In this document: positions 55,942 through 63,727 of the stretch, piece by piece
Numbering within the stretch: the stretch's first letter is position 1
Layout of the letters: each line of letters begins with the position of its first letter
NCBI GenBank assembly: GCA_025560025.1
Contig: CP048485.1
Location: forward strand, 1,798,001 to 1,862,000
DNA from: Agrobacterium tumefaciens
GTDB lineage: Bacteria; Pseudomonadota; Alphaproteobacteria; Rhizobiales; Rhizobiaceae
Direction of reading: 5' to 3'
DNA length: 64,000 nucleotides
Program-made: the position numbers and the translations under genes
The notes under the pieces: generated by a model
What the model saw: the letters and a program-made list of their open reading frames with translations, nothing else
Told to the model about the DNA's origin: nothing
The model's database searches: none

Positions 55942-57390
55942 CTATTCGAATAAATTTATGAACTCGATCTCCTTTCTAAACATCAGCATTTCCCGTTCTT
56001 TTTCCTGCGCATCGGGGAGCCGCAGGAGATAGGATGGATGCACCGTGATAAAAAGCGTCCGCCCCTCCTGCATCGGTATCGGGCGACCCCGTATCTCCGA
56101 TATCTTTTCCTTGCCGCCCGTCAGCGCATAAAGCGCCGTCGCGCCCATGGCAACGATCAGCTTCGGTCGCACCAGCGCAATTTCGCGGTTGAGCCACCAG
56201 CGGCATTGCTCCACTTCACCAGCGTTCGGTCGCTGGTGAATGCGCCGTTTGCCGCGGGTTTCGTATTTGAAGTGTTTGACGGCGTTGGTGACATATAGCT
56301 TTTTGCGGTCAATGCCGGCTTCGGCCAGAACCCGGTCTAACAGCTGACCGGCGGGACCGACGAAAGGTTTTCCGGCAAGATCCTCATGATCACCGGGCTG
56401 TTCACCGACAATCATGACTTTCGCATCCTCCGGCCCCGTGCCGAAAACTGTCTGCGTGGCCTTGCAATGCAGGGCACAGCGCGTGCATTGGCTGGCCTCC
56501 CGCGCAAGCGACGCCAGCGTACCGTCCGGCACCGGCTGCGGCATTTCCCGCGCCGAGGCGGCGGCCTGCAGGCGGTGGTGGAATGGTTGCGGCTGGCTTG
56601 CCGCCTTCGCCGCCATCTCCAGCACCCGCGCCTCGGCACCCAGAACGAGACCGGGAATAAGGTCCGCTTCCGGCAGATTTTTCCAGTATTTCTTCGGCAT
56701 CTCCGCCGTCATCGCCTTTATCTTCAGCCGCGCCGGATTGAATATATTGGCATAATAGGTCCGCCACAGCTCGTCCGTCTCATCCGTCAAGTCCGGCTTG
56801 GGAAGCGCCTGCCGCGATGTCTCGAGCACGTCTCCATCCCATTGTGCAGAGCCGTTCGGCGTGGCGATCAACCAATCCATATCGGTAAACCGCCGCTGGA
56901 AAAACGGGGCCGTTCGCTCGACGATGAAATGATCCGGCTCGAACCATGCCACGAAGCGCCGCCGCCCGCCCTGCCGCTGCGGCAGGGGCAACTCCTTGAA
57001 ACGGACGAAGGCCGTCATCTTGTGACAATCCCGGCGCACCGATTTCTCAAGCAGCCGAACCTCTGAAACATCCGGATCGGACTTGAACTGCAACAAAGCC
57101 CGATCCCGCTTCAGCCGCCACAGCAGCCGGTAAAGCAGCGCGAAACGGCCCGGATCGCTGTGACAGATAATGGCTTGCGCCAAAGCCACGAAGGAGGCTG
57201 GAACGGACACCTGCGCGCCACGCGTGCCCGGAACCGGCAATGCCTCTCCGGCAAAATCGAAAAGCCCGGCGCCGTCATTCCGCAGCTGCCAATCAATCAT
57301 GTCAGGCGGAATATCGGCGGCAAGCGCCGCACGGGCGGCATCCCGCCACTCGCTGAAGTCGCCCCGCCCTTCCAGAACCGTGCTGTACAT
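55942..57390 (-). CDS. DUF4130-UdgX fusion: radical-SAM-linked uracil-DNA glycosylase
   Basis: About 482 residues. N-terminal DUF4130 domain (about 1-235; SVRRDCHKMTAFVRFKEL, HFIVERTAPFFQRRFTDMDWLIATP) linked to a C-terminal UdgX-type uracil-DNA glycosylase (about 295-480) with VGEQPGDHEDLAGKPFVGPAG (about 329-349), Fe-S Cys candidates C303, C306, C310 and C397, and the KRRIH insert (about 382-386). In mycobacterial UdgX the His of KRRIH forms a covalent bond with the abasic sugar after uracil removal; the same residue is present here. Its start overlaps the radical SAM stop (TGATG), so the two are coupled. I infer DNA repair or base modification. Confidence 0.88.
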   Translation of the reverse strand: MYSTVLEGRGDFSEWRDAARAALAADIPPDMIDWQLRNDGAGLFDFAGEALPVPGTRGAQVSVPASFVALAQAIICHSDPGRFALLYRLLWRLKRDRALLQFKSDPDVSEVRLLEKSVRRDCHKMTAFVRFKELPLPQRQGGRRRFVAWFEPDHFIVERTAPFFQRRFTDMDWLIATPNGSAQWDGDVLETSRQALPKPDLTDETDELWRTYYANIFNPARLKIKAMTAEMPKKYWKNLPEADLIPGLVLGAEARVLEMAAKAASQPQPFHHRLQAAASAREMPQPVPDGTLASLAREASQCTRCALHCKATQTVFGTGPEDAKVMIVGEQPGDHEDLAGKPFVGPAGQLLDRVLAEAGIDRKKLYVTNAVKHFKYETRGKRRIHQRPNAGEVEQCRWWLNREIALVRPKLIVAMGATALYALTGGKEKISEIRGRPIPMQEGRTLFITVHPSYLLRLPDAQEKEREMLMFRKEIEFINLFE

Positions 57391-58622
57391 CACAACAGCG
57401 ACAATTGTTCGGGCTGCGGTGCAAACATCGCCCGCAGATCGGGCCGCTCGGTCAGCTTGCCCGGCGTCCAGCCTTCCGCCACGATAAAGGCCTTCACCTT
57501 CTTGAGGGAAACGCCAAAGCGGGCAATATCCTCCAGCCGCAACCGCCGGAAGCGGCGTGACGACAGGACTGAGGCCACGGTCTTGGTGCCGAAGCCGGGC
57601 ACGCGCAGTAGCATTTCCCGATCCGCCACATTGACATCCACCGGAAAGCGCTCGCGATTTTTGAGCGCCCAGGCCAGCTTCGGGTCGATATCGAGATCGA
57701 GCATGCCATCGCCGCCGATCGCGGTTATCTCGCCAATATCGAAACCGTAAAAACGATAAAGCCAGTCCGCCTGATAAAGCCTGTGCTCCCGCATCAAAGG
57801 CGGCTTGATGAGCGGCAGGTTCTTCGATGAATCGGGAATGGGACTGAAAGCCGAATAATAGACGCGCCGCAAACCGTAACTGCCATAAAGCCGGGCGCTG
57901 GTGGAAAGAATGGTGCTGTCATCGGCCCCGTCAGCCCCCACGATCATCTGCGTGCTCTGCCCGGCAGGAGCAAAACGTTTGGTCTTGCGTGTCCGGACGG
58001 TCGGCTCCGCCGCCTCCTCGATCTTCAACCGGATATCGGCCATCGAGCGGCGAATATTGGCAGGCTGCTTTTCCGGTGCGAAACGATTGACGCCGCTATC
58101 CGTCGGTAGTTCGATATTGATAGACAGCCTGTCAGCGTAAAGCCCCGCCTCCTCAATGAGCTTTGGCGATGCTTCGGGAATGGATTTCAGATGGATGTAA
58201 CCGCGAAACCCATGCGTAACGCGCAGTTCCCGCGCCACCCGCACCATCTCTTCCATCGTATGATCGGAGGAACGGATAATGCCGGAGGACAAAAACAGCC
58301 CCTCGATATAATTCCGCCGGTAGAACTCCAGCGTCAGCCACACCACCTCCTCGGCAGTAAACCGTGCTCGCTCGACATTGCTGGAAGAACGGTTGATGCA
58401 ATAGGCGCAATCATAGATGCAGAAATTGGTGAGCAGGATTTTCAGCAACGAAATGCAGCGCCCGTCCGGCGCATAGGCATGGCAAATGCCAGACCCCTCT
58501 GTGGAACCAAGCCCGCCGGACGCGGCAGAGTTGCGTTTCGTCGTGCCGCTGGAGCCGCAGGACGCATCGTATTTGGCCGCATCGGAAAGAATGGCCAGCC
58601 GTTGCCTGATTGACTTCTTCAT
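57390..58622 (-). CDS. Radical SAM protein linked to UdgX, with helix-hairpin-helix tail
   Basis: About 410 residues. Radical SAM motif CIYDCAYC (CxxxCxxC, about 68-75) preceded by CxxxxxPDGRCISLLKILLTN, a TIM-barrel body (GLFLSSGIIRSSD, LSINIELPT), further Cys in the N terminus (SCGSSG, GICHAY), and a C-terminal helix-hairpin-helix LLRVPGFGTKTVASVLSSRRF (about 333-353) that would bind DNA. Known as the putative DNA modification/repair radical SAM family paired with DUF4130/UDG; reaction unknown. ATG 58622 lies 4-5 nt after the predicted transcription start; GTG 58634 would lie inside the LexA box. Confidence 0.88.
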   Translation of the reverse strand: MKKSIRQRLAILSDAAKYDASCGSSGTTKRNSAASGGLGSTEGSGICHAYAPDGRCISLLKILLTNFCIYDCAYCINRSSSNVERARFTAEEVVWLTLEFYRRNYIEGLFLSSGIIRSSDHTMEEMVRVARELRVTHGFRGYIHLKSIPEASPKLIEEAGLYADRLSINIELPTDSGVNRFAPEKQPANIRRSMADIRLKIEEAAEPTVRTRKTKRFAPAGQSTQMIVGADGADDSTILSTSARLYGSYGLRRVYYSAFSPIPDSSKNLPLIKPPLMREHRLYQADWLYRFYGFDIGEITAIGGDGMLDLDIDPKLAWALKNRERFPVDVNVADREMLLRVPGFGTKTVASVLSSRRFRRLRLEDIARFGVSLKKVKAFIVAEGWTPGKLTERPDLRAMFAPQPEQLSLL

Positions 58623-58628
58623 GATTAT

Positions 58629-58659
58629 GTTCACTATATGTTCTATTGAAAAATGTCAA
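58629..58659 (-). promoter_or_regulatory. SOS promoter: LexA box over the -10 of the radical SAM/UdgX operon
   Basis: GTTC-N7-GTTC (58629-58643, spacer ACTATAT) is the alphaproteobacterial LexA consensus. On the minus strand -35 TTGACA (58659-58654) and -10 TATAGT (58638-58633) flank and overlap it, so LexA would block the promoter. Predicted start is within about 5 nt of ATG 58622, so the mRNA is nearly leaderless. Confidence 0.8.
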
Positions 58660-58843
58660 TCTTGTCGGTTAAGGCGCTGAATAAATGAAGAAATATTCCC
58701 GCCTCAAATTTGCTGGCATTTCGCTGTCGTCTTCTGATATAGTCGGCTCAGTTATGATTTTGGCATGGTTCCGGAGTTCCTCTCCGGAACCTGTTTCTTT
58801 TTGTGTCTGCAAGTAAAGCGACAGGACTGCGAAGGATAAAAAA

Positions 58844-59320
58844 ATGGTAGAAAAAGTACCGATGACTCAGGGTGGGTTCGTCAAGCTGCAGGAGGAGCTG
58901 CGTTGGCGCCAGCAGGAGGAACGTCCCCGTATCATCGAGGCGATTGCGGAAGCGCGCGCCCATGGCGACCTTTCGGAAAACGCTGAGTACCATGCTGCCA
59001 AGGAAGCGCAGAGCCACAATGAAGGCCGCATCACCGAACTCGAAGACCTGACCGCACGCGCGGAGGTCATCGACCTTTCCAAGATGTCCGGTTCCAAGAT
59101 CAAGTTCGGCGCCACCGTCAAGCTGGTGGACGAGGATAGCGACGAGGAAAAGACCTATCAGATCGTCGGTGACCAGGAAGCCGATGTGAAGGCCGGCCGC
59201 ATCTCCATTTCCTCGCCGATCGCCCGCGCCCTCATCGGCAAGGAAGTCGGCGACAGCATCGAAGTCAACGCCCCCGGCGGCGCCAAGGGCTACGAGATTC
59301 TCGCGGTACAGTGGGGCTGA
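58844..59320 (+). CDS. greA: Transcription elongation factor GreA
   Basis: 158 residues. N-terminal coiled coil with the tip acidic motif [22 protein letters not shown] (Asp-Leu-Ser-Glu, about 40-50) and C-terminal FKBP-like domain ([31 protein letters not shown]). It stimulates RNA cleavage in stalled RNA polymerase. Good ribosome site GAAGGAT. Ends at a strong terminator. Confidence 0.97.
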   Translation: MVEKVPMTQGGFVKLQEELRWRQQEERPRIIEAIAEARAHGDLSENAEYHAAKEAQSHNEGRITELEDLTARAEVIDLSKMSGSKIKFGATVKLVDEDSDEEKTYQIVGDQEADVKAGRISISSPIARALIGKEVGDSIEVNAPGGAKGYEILAVQWG

Positions 59321-59331
59321 TGCCCTCACGT

Positions 59332-59366
59332 GCAATGCGCCCCAGGCGGGCGCATTGCTTTTTTTG
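59332..59366 (+). terminator. greA terminator
   Basis: GCAATGCGCCC/GGGCGCATTGC (59332-59342, 59348-59358) with a 5-nt loop followed by TTTTTTT. Confidence 0.93.
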
Positions 59367-59411
59367 ACGTCTTCAATCCCCCCGCATTAGCCGCAAAGAC
59401 GGAAGCCCATC

Positions 59412-60467
59412 TTGTCCCACGTCAGTCTGAAAGATGTGCAGGTGCTTGCGCCGAACTTCAAACGCAGGCTCTCCGGCGTCACCTCCACCATCGTTCAGCT
59501 CATTCCGGTGCAGAACCGGCTGGGGCAGAAGGTGGCCGTCATCGGGCCGGGCCTGCCGCCGCATCTGCCGCATGTGCGCTTCCGCGATCTGTGGCGGCTC
59601 TGGCAAAACGGCCCGCAGGGCGGCCCGCGCATCTGGCATGCCCGCCGCAATCTTGAAATGTTGCCGGGTATTTTCATGCGCGATGTGCTGCGCATGAAGG
59701 TGAAGCTGCTATTCACCTCGGCAGCGCAAAGGCGGCATTCCGCCTATACCCGTTTTCTGATTTCGAAAATGGACGCCGTGGTCGCGACCAGCACCCGCTC
59801 CGGCTCGTTTCTGGAAGTGTCCCATCGCGTCGTGATGCATGGCGTCGATACAGACCTGTTCCATCCCGCAACCACAGCCGAGGACACCATCGCCGCGACG
59901 GGTCTTCCGGGCCAGTACCTGATCGGCTGCTTTGGACGGGTGCGCCACCAGAAGGGCACCGATCTCTTCGTGCGCGCCATGATCGAACTCCTGCACGGCT
60001 ACCCGCAATGGACAGCCGTGGTTTCCGGCCGTGTGACGGCGGAACACAAGGCTTTTGCCGAAACACTCGAGGCCGATGTCAAGGCCGCCGGCCTTTCGGA
60101 CCGCATCGTGTTTCAGGGTGAGGTGGATGACATCAAGCCGTGGTACCGGCGGCTGACGCTCTATGTCGCGCCATCGCGCAACGAAGGTTTCGGCTTGACG
60201 CCACTCGAGGCCATGGCCTCGGAGACGGCCGTCGTCGCCAGCACTGCCGGCGCCTATGAGGAGATGATCGTCAAGTGCGAGACCGGCGCAGTCGTTGAAG
60301 CGGGTGACTATGCATCGCTCAGGGATGCGATAAGGACCTATCTTGCCGATCCGGCTCTGGCCGAGAGCCATGCCCGTGCCGGTCTCGCGCATGTGCGCAG
60401 CACATTTCCGCTTGAAAAAGAAGCCACGAGTCTCGGCGAAGTCTATGAGGCTTTGCGGCGCGGGTAA
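59412..60467 (+). CDS. lpcC: LPS core mannosyltransferase (GT4), LpcC-like
   Basis: 351 residues. Starts APNFKRRLSGVTSTIVQLIPVQ, which matches rhizobial LpcC as I know it; GT4 features GCFGRVRHQKGTDLF (about 174-188) and the EX7E motif in SRNEGFGLTPLEAMASE (about 257). LpcC adds mannose to Kdo of lipid A during core LPS synthesis, using GDP-mannose at the cytoplasmic face. TTG start with GGAAG 7-8 nt upstream; no other good start at the family's N terminus. Single gene after greA. Confidence 0.85.
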   Translation: MSHVSLKDVQVLAPNFKRRLSGVTSTIVQLIPVQNRLGQKVAVIGPGLPPHLPHVRFRDLWRLWQNGPQGGPRIWHARRNLEMLPGIFMRDVLRMKVKLLFTSAAQRRHSAYTRFLISKMDAVVATSTRSGSFLEVSHRVVMHGVDTDLFHPATTAEDTIAATGLPGQYLIGCFGRVRHQKGTDLFVRAMIELLHGYPQWTAVVSGRVTAEHKAFAETLEADVKAAGLSDRIVFQGEVDDIKPWYRRLTLYVAPSRNEGFGLTPLEAMASETAVVASTAGAYEEMIVKCETGAVVEAGDYASLRDAIRTYLADPALAESHARAGLAHVRSTFPLEKEATSLGEVYEALRRG

Positions 60468-60498
60468 TGCGTCTCAAGGCAAGAATAAAGCCTGCCGA

Positions 60499-60966
60499 TC
60501 AGATTTCCACCAGACCGACGCGCTTGACCTGCCGAATGGTGAGCATGGTACGCACCGTATCGACATTTTCGTCCGCCGTCAGAACCTCGATGACGAAATC
60601 CTGAAACTCCGTCAGGTTTCTGGCAACGCAATGCAGCAGAAAATCGCTTTCGCCTGACACCATCCAGGCCTGTCGCACCAGCGACCAGCCGGCGGTTGCC
60701 GCGGCAAAGGCCTTCAGATTGCTGTCCGACTGACGCTTGAGACCGACCATGCAGAAGGCGACGAGATCAAAACCGAGCTTCGGCGCGTTCAACATGGCGT
60801 GATAGCCCTCGATCACGCCTGCCTCTTCCAGCTTGCGGACGCGCCTGAGGCAGGGTGGAGCGGAAATACCGACCCTTTCGGCCAGTTCCACATTGGTCAT
60901 GCGCCCGTCGCGCTGCAATTCGCGCAGGATTTTCAGATCGATGGCATCGAGTTCGACGCTGGTCAC
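60499..60966 (-). CDS. Lrp/AsnC-family regulator
   Basis: 155 residues. HTH (DAIDLKILRELQRDGRMTNVELAERVGISAPPCLRRVRKLEEAGVI, about 6-52) and C-terminal RAM ligand domain (about 70-150; SGESDFLLHCVARNLTEFQDFVIEVL). Likely senses an amino acid. GTG 60966 with GAGG nine nt upstream is the natural start; the frame to 61089 has no good start. Divergent from trxB across 265 bp. Confidence 0.9.
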   Translation of the reverse strand: MTSVELDAIDLKILRELQRDGRMTNVELAERVGISAPPCLRRVRKLEEAGVIEGYHAMLNAPKLGFDLVAFCMVGLKRQSDSNLKAFAAATAGWSLVRQAWMVSGESDFLLHCVARNLTEFQDFVIEVLTADENVDTVRTMLTIRQVKRVGLVEI

Positions 60967-61231
60967 GGAGACGTTCCTCGTTAAGCTGGAGAAGTTCCTT
61001 GTACTATTCGGTGCGGGATTCGCAAGAATATGCCGCCGGCCGGTCACAAAATTGCGCGCACATCCACAACTGCCTTGTTGGTAACGCAAGGCTGCCCTTG
61101 AATAAAGGCACTAGACAACCTTAAATACCGGGCAATGAAGGGGTGTGGCCTGTCCGCCGTCATGCGGCTGGAAGGCTCGGTGCAAAAAGGCACCGTTGCG
61201 AAAGACCCCGCTATTGAAAGGATTGTTTCCC

Positions 61232-62206
61232 ATGTCTGCCCGCCACACGAAGGTATTGATCATAGGCTCTGGTCCCGCTGGTTATACCGCGGCGATCTAC
61301 GCGGCCCGCGCAATGCTCAAACCCGTGCTGATTGCCGGCATGGAACAGGGCGGTCAGCTGATGATCACCACCGATGTCGAAAACTATCCGGGCTTCGCCG
61401 ATCCGATCCAGGGCCCCTGGCTGATGGATCAGATGCTGAAGCAGGCAACGCATGTGGGCGCGGAAATCGTCAGCGACCTCGTCACCGAAGTTGACACCAC
61501 GACCCGGCCTTTCGTGGCCAAGACCGATTCCGGTCAGGTCTGGACCGCCGACACGCTGATCATCGCCACCGGCGCCAAGGCCAAGTGGCTCGGCATCGAG
61601 AGCGAGCAGCATTTCCAGGGCTTCGGTGTTTCCGCCTGCGCCACCTGCGACGGTTTCTTCTATCGCAACAAGGATGTGATCGTGGTCGGCGGCGGCAACT
61701 CCGCCGTGGAAGAAGCGCTGTACCTCGCCCATATTGCCAAATCGGTCACCGTCGTGCACCGCCGCGACAGTTTCCGCTCGGAAAAAATCCTGCAGGAACG
61801 GCTGTTCGCCAAGGAAAACGTCAAGATTCTCTGGAACACGGAGATCGCTGAAATTACCGGCGCGCCCGCAAAGCCGCCAATGCCGCCTTCCGTTTCCGGC
61901 GTGAAGCTGCGCGACACCAAGACCGGCACGATCAGCGAATTCCCCATCGACGGCGTCTTCGTCGCCATCGGCCATGCGCCGGCGGTTGAACTCTTCAAGG
62001 GCAAGGTGAAGCTGAAGGACAACGGCTATATGTGGACCGCCCCCGATTCCACGGCAACCGACGTGGAAGGCATCTTCGCAGCCGGCGACGTCACCGACGA
62101 CATTTACCGTCAGGCGATCACCGCCGCCGGCATGGGCTGCATGGCCGCGCTGGAAGCGGAACGTTATCTCACCGCGCAACAACCGCTCGCGGTCGCAGCG
62201 GAATAA
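61232..62206 (+). CDS. trxB: Thioredoxin reductase
   Basis: 324 residues. FAD motif IIGSGPAGYTAAIYAARA (about 9-26), redox-active SACATCDGFF (CxxC about 139-142), NADPH motif VVGGGNSAVEEALYL (about 155-169) and C-terminal FAD motif GIFAAGDVTDDIYRQAITAAGMGCMAA. It reduces thioredoxin with NADPH. ATG 61232 with AAGGA upstream. The LysR gene lsrB follows after 18 nt, an arrangement kept in rhizobia. Confidence 0.97.
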   Translation: MSARHTKVLIIGSGPAGYTAAIYAARAMLKPVLIAGMEQGGQLMITTDVENYPGFADPIQGPWLMDQMLKQATHVGAEIVSDLVTEVDTTTRPFVAKTDSGQVWTADTLIIATGAKAKWLGIESEQHFQGFGVSACATCDGFFYRNKDVIVVGGGNSAVEEALYLAHIAKSVTVVHRRDSFRSEKILQERLFAKENVKILWNTEIAEITGAPAKPPMPPSVSGVKLRDTKTGTISEFPIDGVFVAIGHAPAVELFKGKVKLKDNGYMWTAPDSTATDVEGIFAAGDVTDDIYRQAITAAGMGCMAALEAERYLTAQQPLAVAAE

Positions 62207-62224
62207 CCGAAAGGCAGGATAGGC

Positions 62225-63127
62225 ATGGCAATGCCCTTGGACTGGGATAAACTGCGCATTTTTCATGCGGCTGCCGAAGCGGGGTCTTTCACCCACGCTG
62301 CCGACAAGCTGCATTTGTCCCAGTCGGCCATCAGCCGTCAGGTCAGCGCGCTGGAGCAGGATGTCGGCGTCAAGCTGTTCCATCGCCACGCTCGCGGCCT
62401 CATTCTCACGGAACAGGGCGAGTTGCTGTACCGCACCGCCCATGACGTGCTGCTGAAGCTCGAAACCGTCAAGATGCAGCTCACCGAAACGACGGAGAAG
62501 CCGAGCGGCAAGCTGCGCGTGACGACGACCGTCGGTCTCGGCCAGGGCTGGCTGACGGACAAGGTGCAGGAATTCCTGCAACTCTATCCGGAAATGTCGA
62601 TCCAGCTCATCCTCGACAATGAGGAGCTGGACGTGAACATGCGCCATGCCGATTGCGCCATCCGCCTGCGCCAGCCGCAACAGTCGGATCTCATCCAGCG
62701 CAAGCTGTTCACGGTGCACATGCACGTCTATGCCGCACCGTCCTACATCAATCGTCACGGCGAACCGCAGTCGATCGAGGATCTGGACAACCACCGCATC
62801 ATCTCCTTCGGCGAACCGGCGCCCAACTATCTGCTTGATGTCAACTGGCTGGAGAATGCCGGACGCTCCTCCGACAATACGCGCACGCCGCATCTGCAGA
62901 TCAACAGCCAGACCTCGATCAAGCGCGCCTGCCTGCTGGGAATCGGCATCGCCTGCTTGCCGGATTATATCGTCGGTCGCGATCCCGGATTGATTCAGCT
63001 GTCGCTCGCCGCAGATATTCCCTCGTTCGATACCTATTTCTGCTATCCGGACGAGATGAAAAACGCCGCAAAGCTGAAAGCCTTCAGAGACTTCATCGTG
63101 GCAAAAGCCCGAAACTGGAATTTCTGA
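62225..63127 (+). CDS. lsrB: LysR-type regulator LsrB/VtlR
   Basis: 300 residues. HTH (WDKLRIFHAAAEAGSFTHAADKLHLSQSAISRQVSALEQDVGVKLFHRH, about 6-55) and LysR effector domain (about 92-295) with three Cys (DCAIRLR, RACLLGIGIACLPDY). Sequence and location after trxB match LsrB of Sinorhizobium (symbiosis, redox control) and VtlR of Brucella/Agrobacterium, a direct activator of AbcR-type sRNAs. The Cys fit a redox sensor. Starts MAMPLDW (62225, or ATG 62231) after GCAGGAT. Confidence 0.93.
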   Translation: MAMPLDWDKLRIFHAAAEAGSFTHAADKLHLSQSAISRQVSALEQDVGVKLFHRHARGLILTEQGELLYRTAHDVLLKLETVKMQLTETTEKPSGKLRVTTTVGLGQGWLTDKVQEFLQLYPEMSIQLILDNEELDVNMRHADCAIRLRQPQQSDLIQRKLFTVHMHVYAAPSYINRHGEPQSIEDLDNHRIISFGEPAPNYLLDVNWLENAGRSSDNTRTPHLQINSQTSIKRACLLGIGIACLPDYIVGRDPGLIQLSLAADIPSFDTYFCYPDEMKNAAKLKAFRDFIVAKARNWNF

Positions 63128-63253
63128 CGTTTAAATAGGCCAACGCCACAAAACATCATACTATTTCATGGAGTTGGCCTGTCTGGCGCAGCCATGCGCC
63201 GGGCAGGCTTCATGCCAGCTTTGCACAGAAAATATACCGGAAATATGCAGACC
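63128..63253 (+). other. Region between lsrB and the sRNA promoter with two hairpins
   Basis: AGGCCAAC/GTTGGCCT (63137-63144, 63173-63180, 28-nt loop) and GGCGCA-GCCA-TGCGCC (63184-63199). No T-run, so termination would not be of the standard kind. Confidence 0.45.
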
Positions 63254-63266
63254 TGCGTGATACGCA
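63254..63266 (+). promoter_or_regulatory. LysR-type palindrome upstream of the first sRNA (candidate LsrB/VtlR site)
   Basis: TGCGT-GAT-ACGCA is a perfect T-N11-A palindrome centred at 63260, about 65 bp before the predicted sRNA start (63325), the classic position of a LysR recognition site. The adjacent gene codes for the LysR regulator known to act on these sRNAs. Confidence 0.6.
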
Positions 63267-63289
63267 TGCCTGACCTGCACAAAAAAGAG

Positions 63290-63318
63290 TTGTTTCGTGC
63301 ACAAAAAAGCACCATATC
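63290..63318 (+). promoter_or_regulatory. Promoter of the first AbcR-like sRNA
   Basis: -35 TTGTTT (63290-63295), 17-bp spacer, -10 CATATC (63313-63318). The same boxes recur upstream of the second sRNA. Confidence 0.65.
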
Positions 63319-63324
63319 GCTCTC

Positions 63325-63441
63325 AGCTGATGCACACGGTGGCTTTTCCTCCCAGTTCCACCGCATCAGCTGTTCCCCTCTGGAGGTTTTTGACCTTCAC
63401 ACTTAAAGGGCCCTGGATCTATCCGGCGGCCCTCTTTTTTT
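63325..63441 (+). ncRNA. abcR1: AbcR-family small RNA, copy 1
   Basis: About 117 nt. Holds GCTGTTCCCCTCTGGAGG (63369-63386), CCTTCA-type loop sequence and a terminator hairpin AGGGCC...GGCCCT followed by CTTTTTTT (63407-63441). The CUCCCC-rich single-stranded motif resembles the anti-Shine-Dalgarno region through which AbcR RNAs silence ABC transporter mRNAs with Hfq. Tandem layout downstream of lsrB/vtlR matches AbcR1-AbcR2 of A. tumefaciens. Which copy bears which number is from memory. End points are predicted from promoter and terminator. Confidence 0.85.
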
Positions 63442-63489
63442 ACCCGCAAGAATTTTCCCCAATTTCGCGAAATATCGCATGATGCAACC

Positions 63490-63518
63490 TTGTTTTGCAT
63501 TATTGCCGCTCCCATATT
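63490..63518 (+). promoter_or_regulatory. Promoter of the second AbcR-like sRNA
   Basis: -35 TTGTTT (63490-63495), 17-bp spacer, -10 CATATT (63513-63518), the same geometry as copy 1. No TGCGT-N3-ACGCA palindrome lies upstream of this copy. Confidence 0.65.
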
Positions 63519-63524
63519 TCAATC

Positions 63525-63624
63525 AGCTGTCACGCTTGCCTATGCACGCGACAGCTGTTCCCCTCTGGAGGTTTTGACCTTCAAACTTGTCAGGCCGCGG
63601 AGAAATCCAGCGGCCTTCTTTTTT
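63525..63624 (+). ncRNA. abcR2: AbcR-family small RNA, copy 2
   Basis: About 100 nt. Shares GCTGTTCCCCTCTGGAGG and TTTTGACCTTCA with copy 1, preceded by a CAGCTGTC...GACAGCTG hairpin, and ends in a terminator AGGCCGC/GCGGCCT followed by TCTTTTTT. It should have overlapping but separately regulated targets. Boundaries predicted. Confidence 0.85.
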
Positions 63625-63727
63625 GGAAGCCATATGGCGACGGTCGATAGCATTCACGGATACGTGAATTGTATATCGGAAATTATCGATATAAATATCG
63701 AACGTACCAGATATTAGAGAAGCGCAG

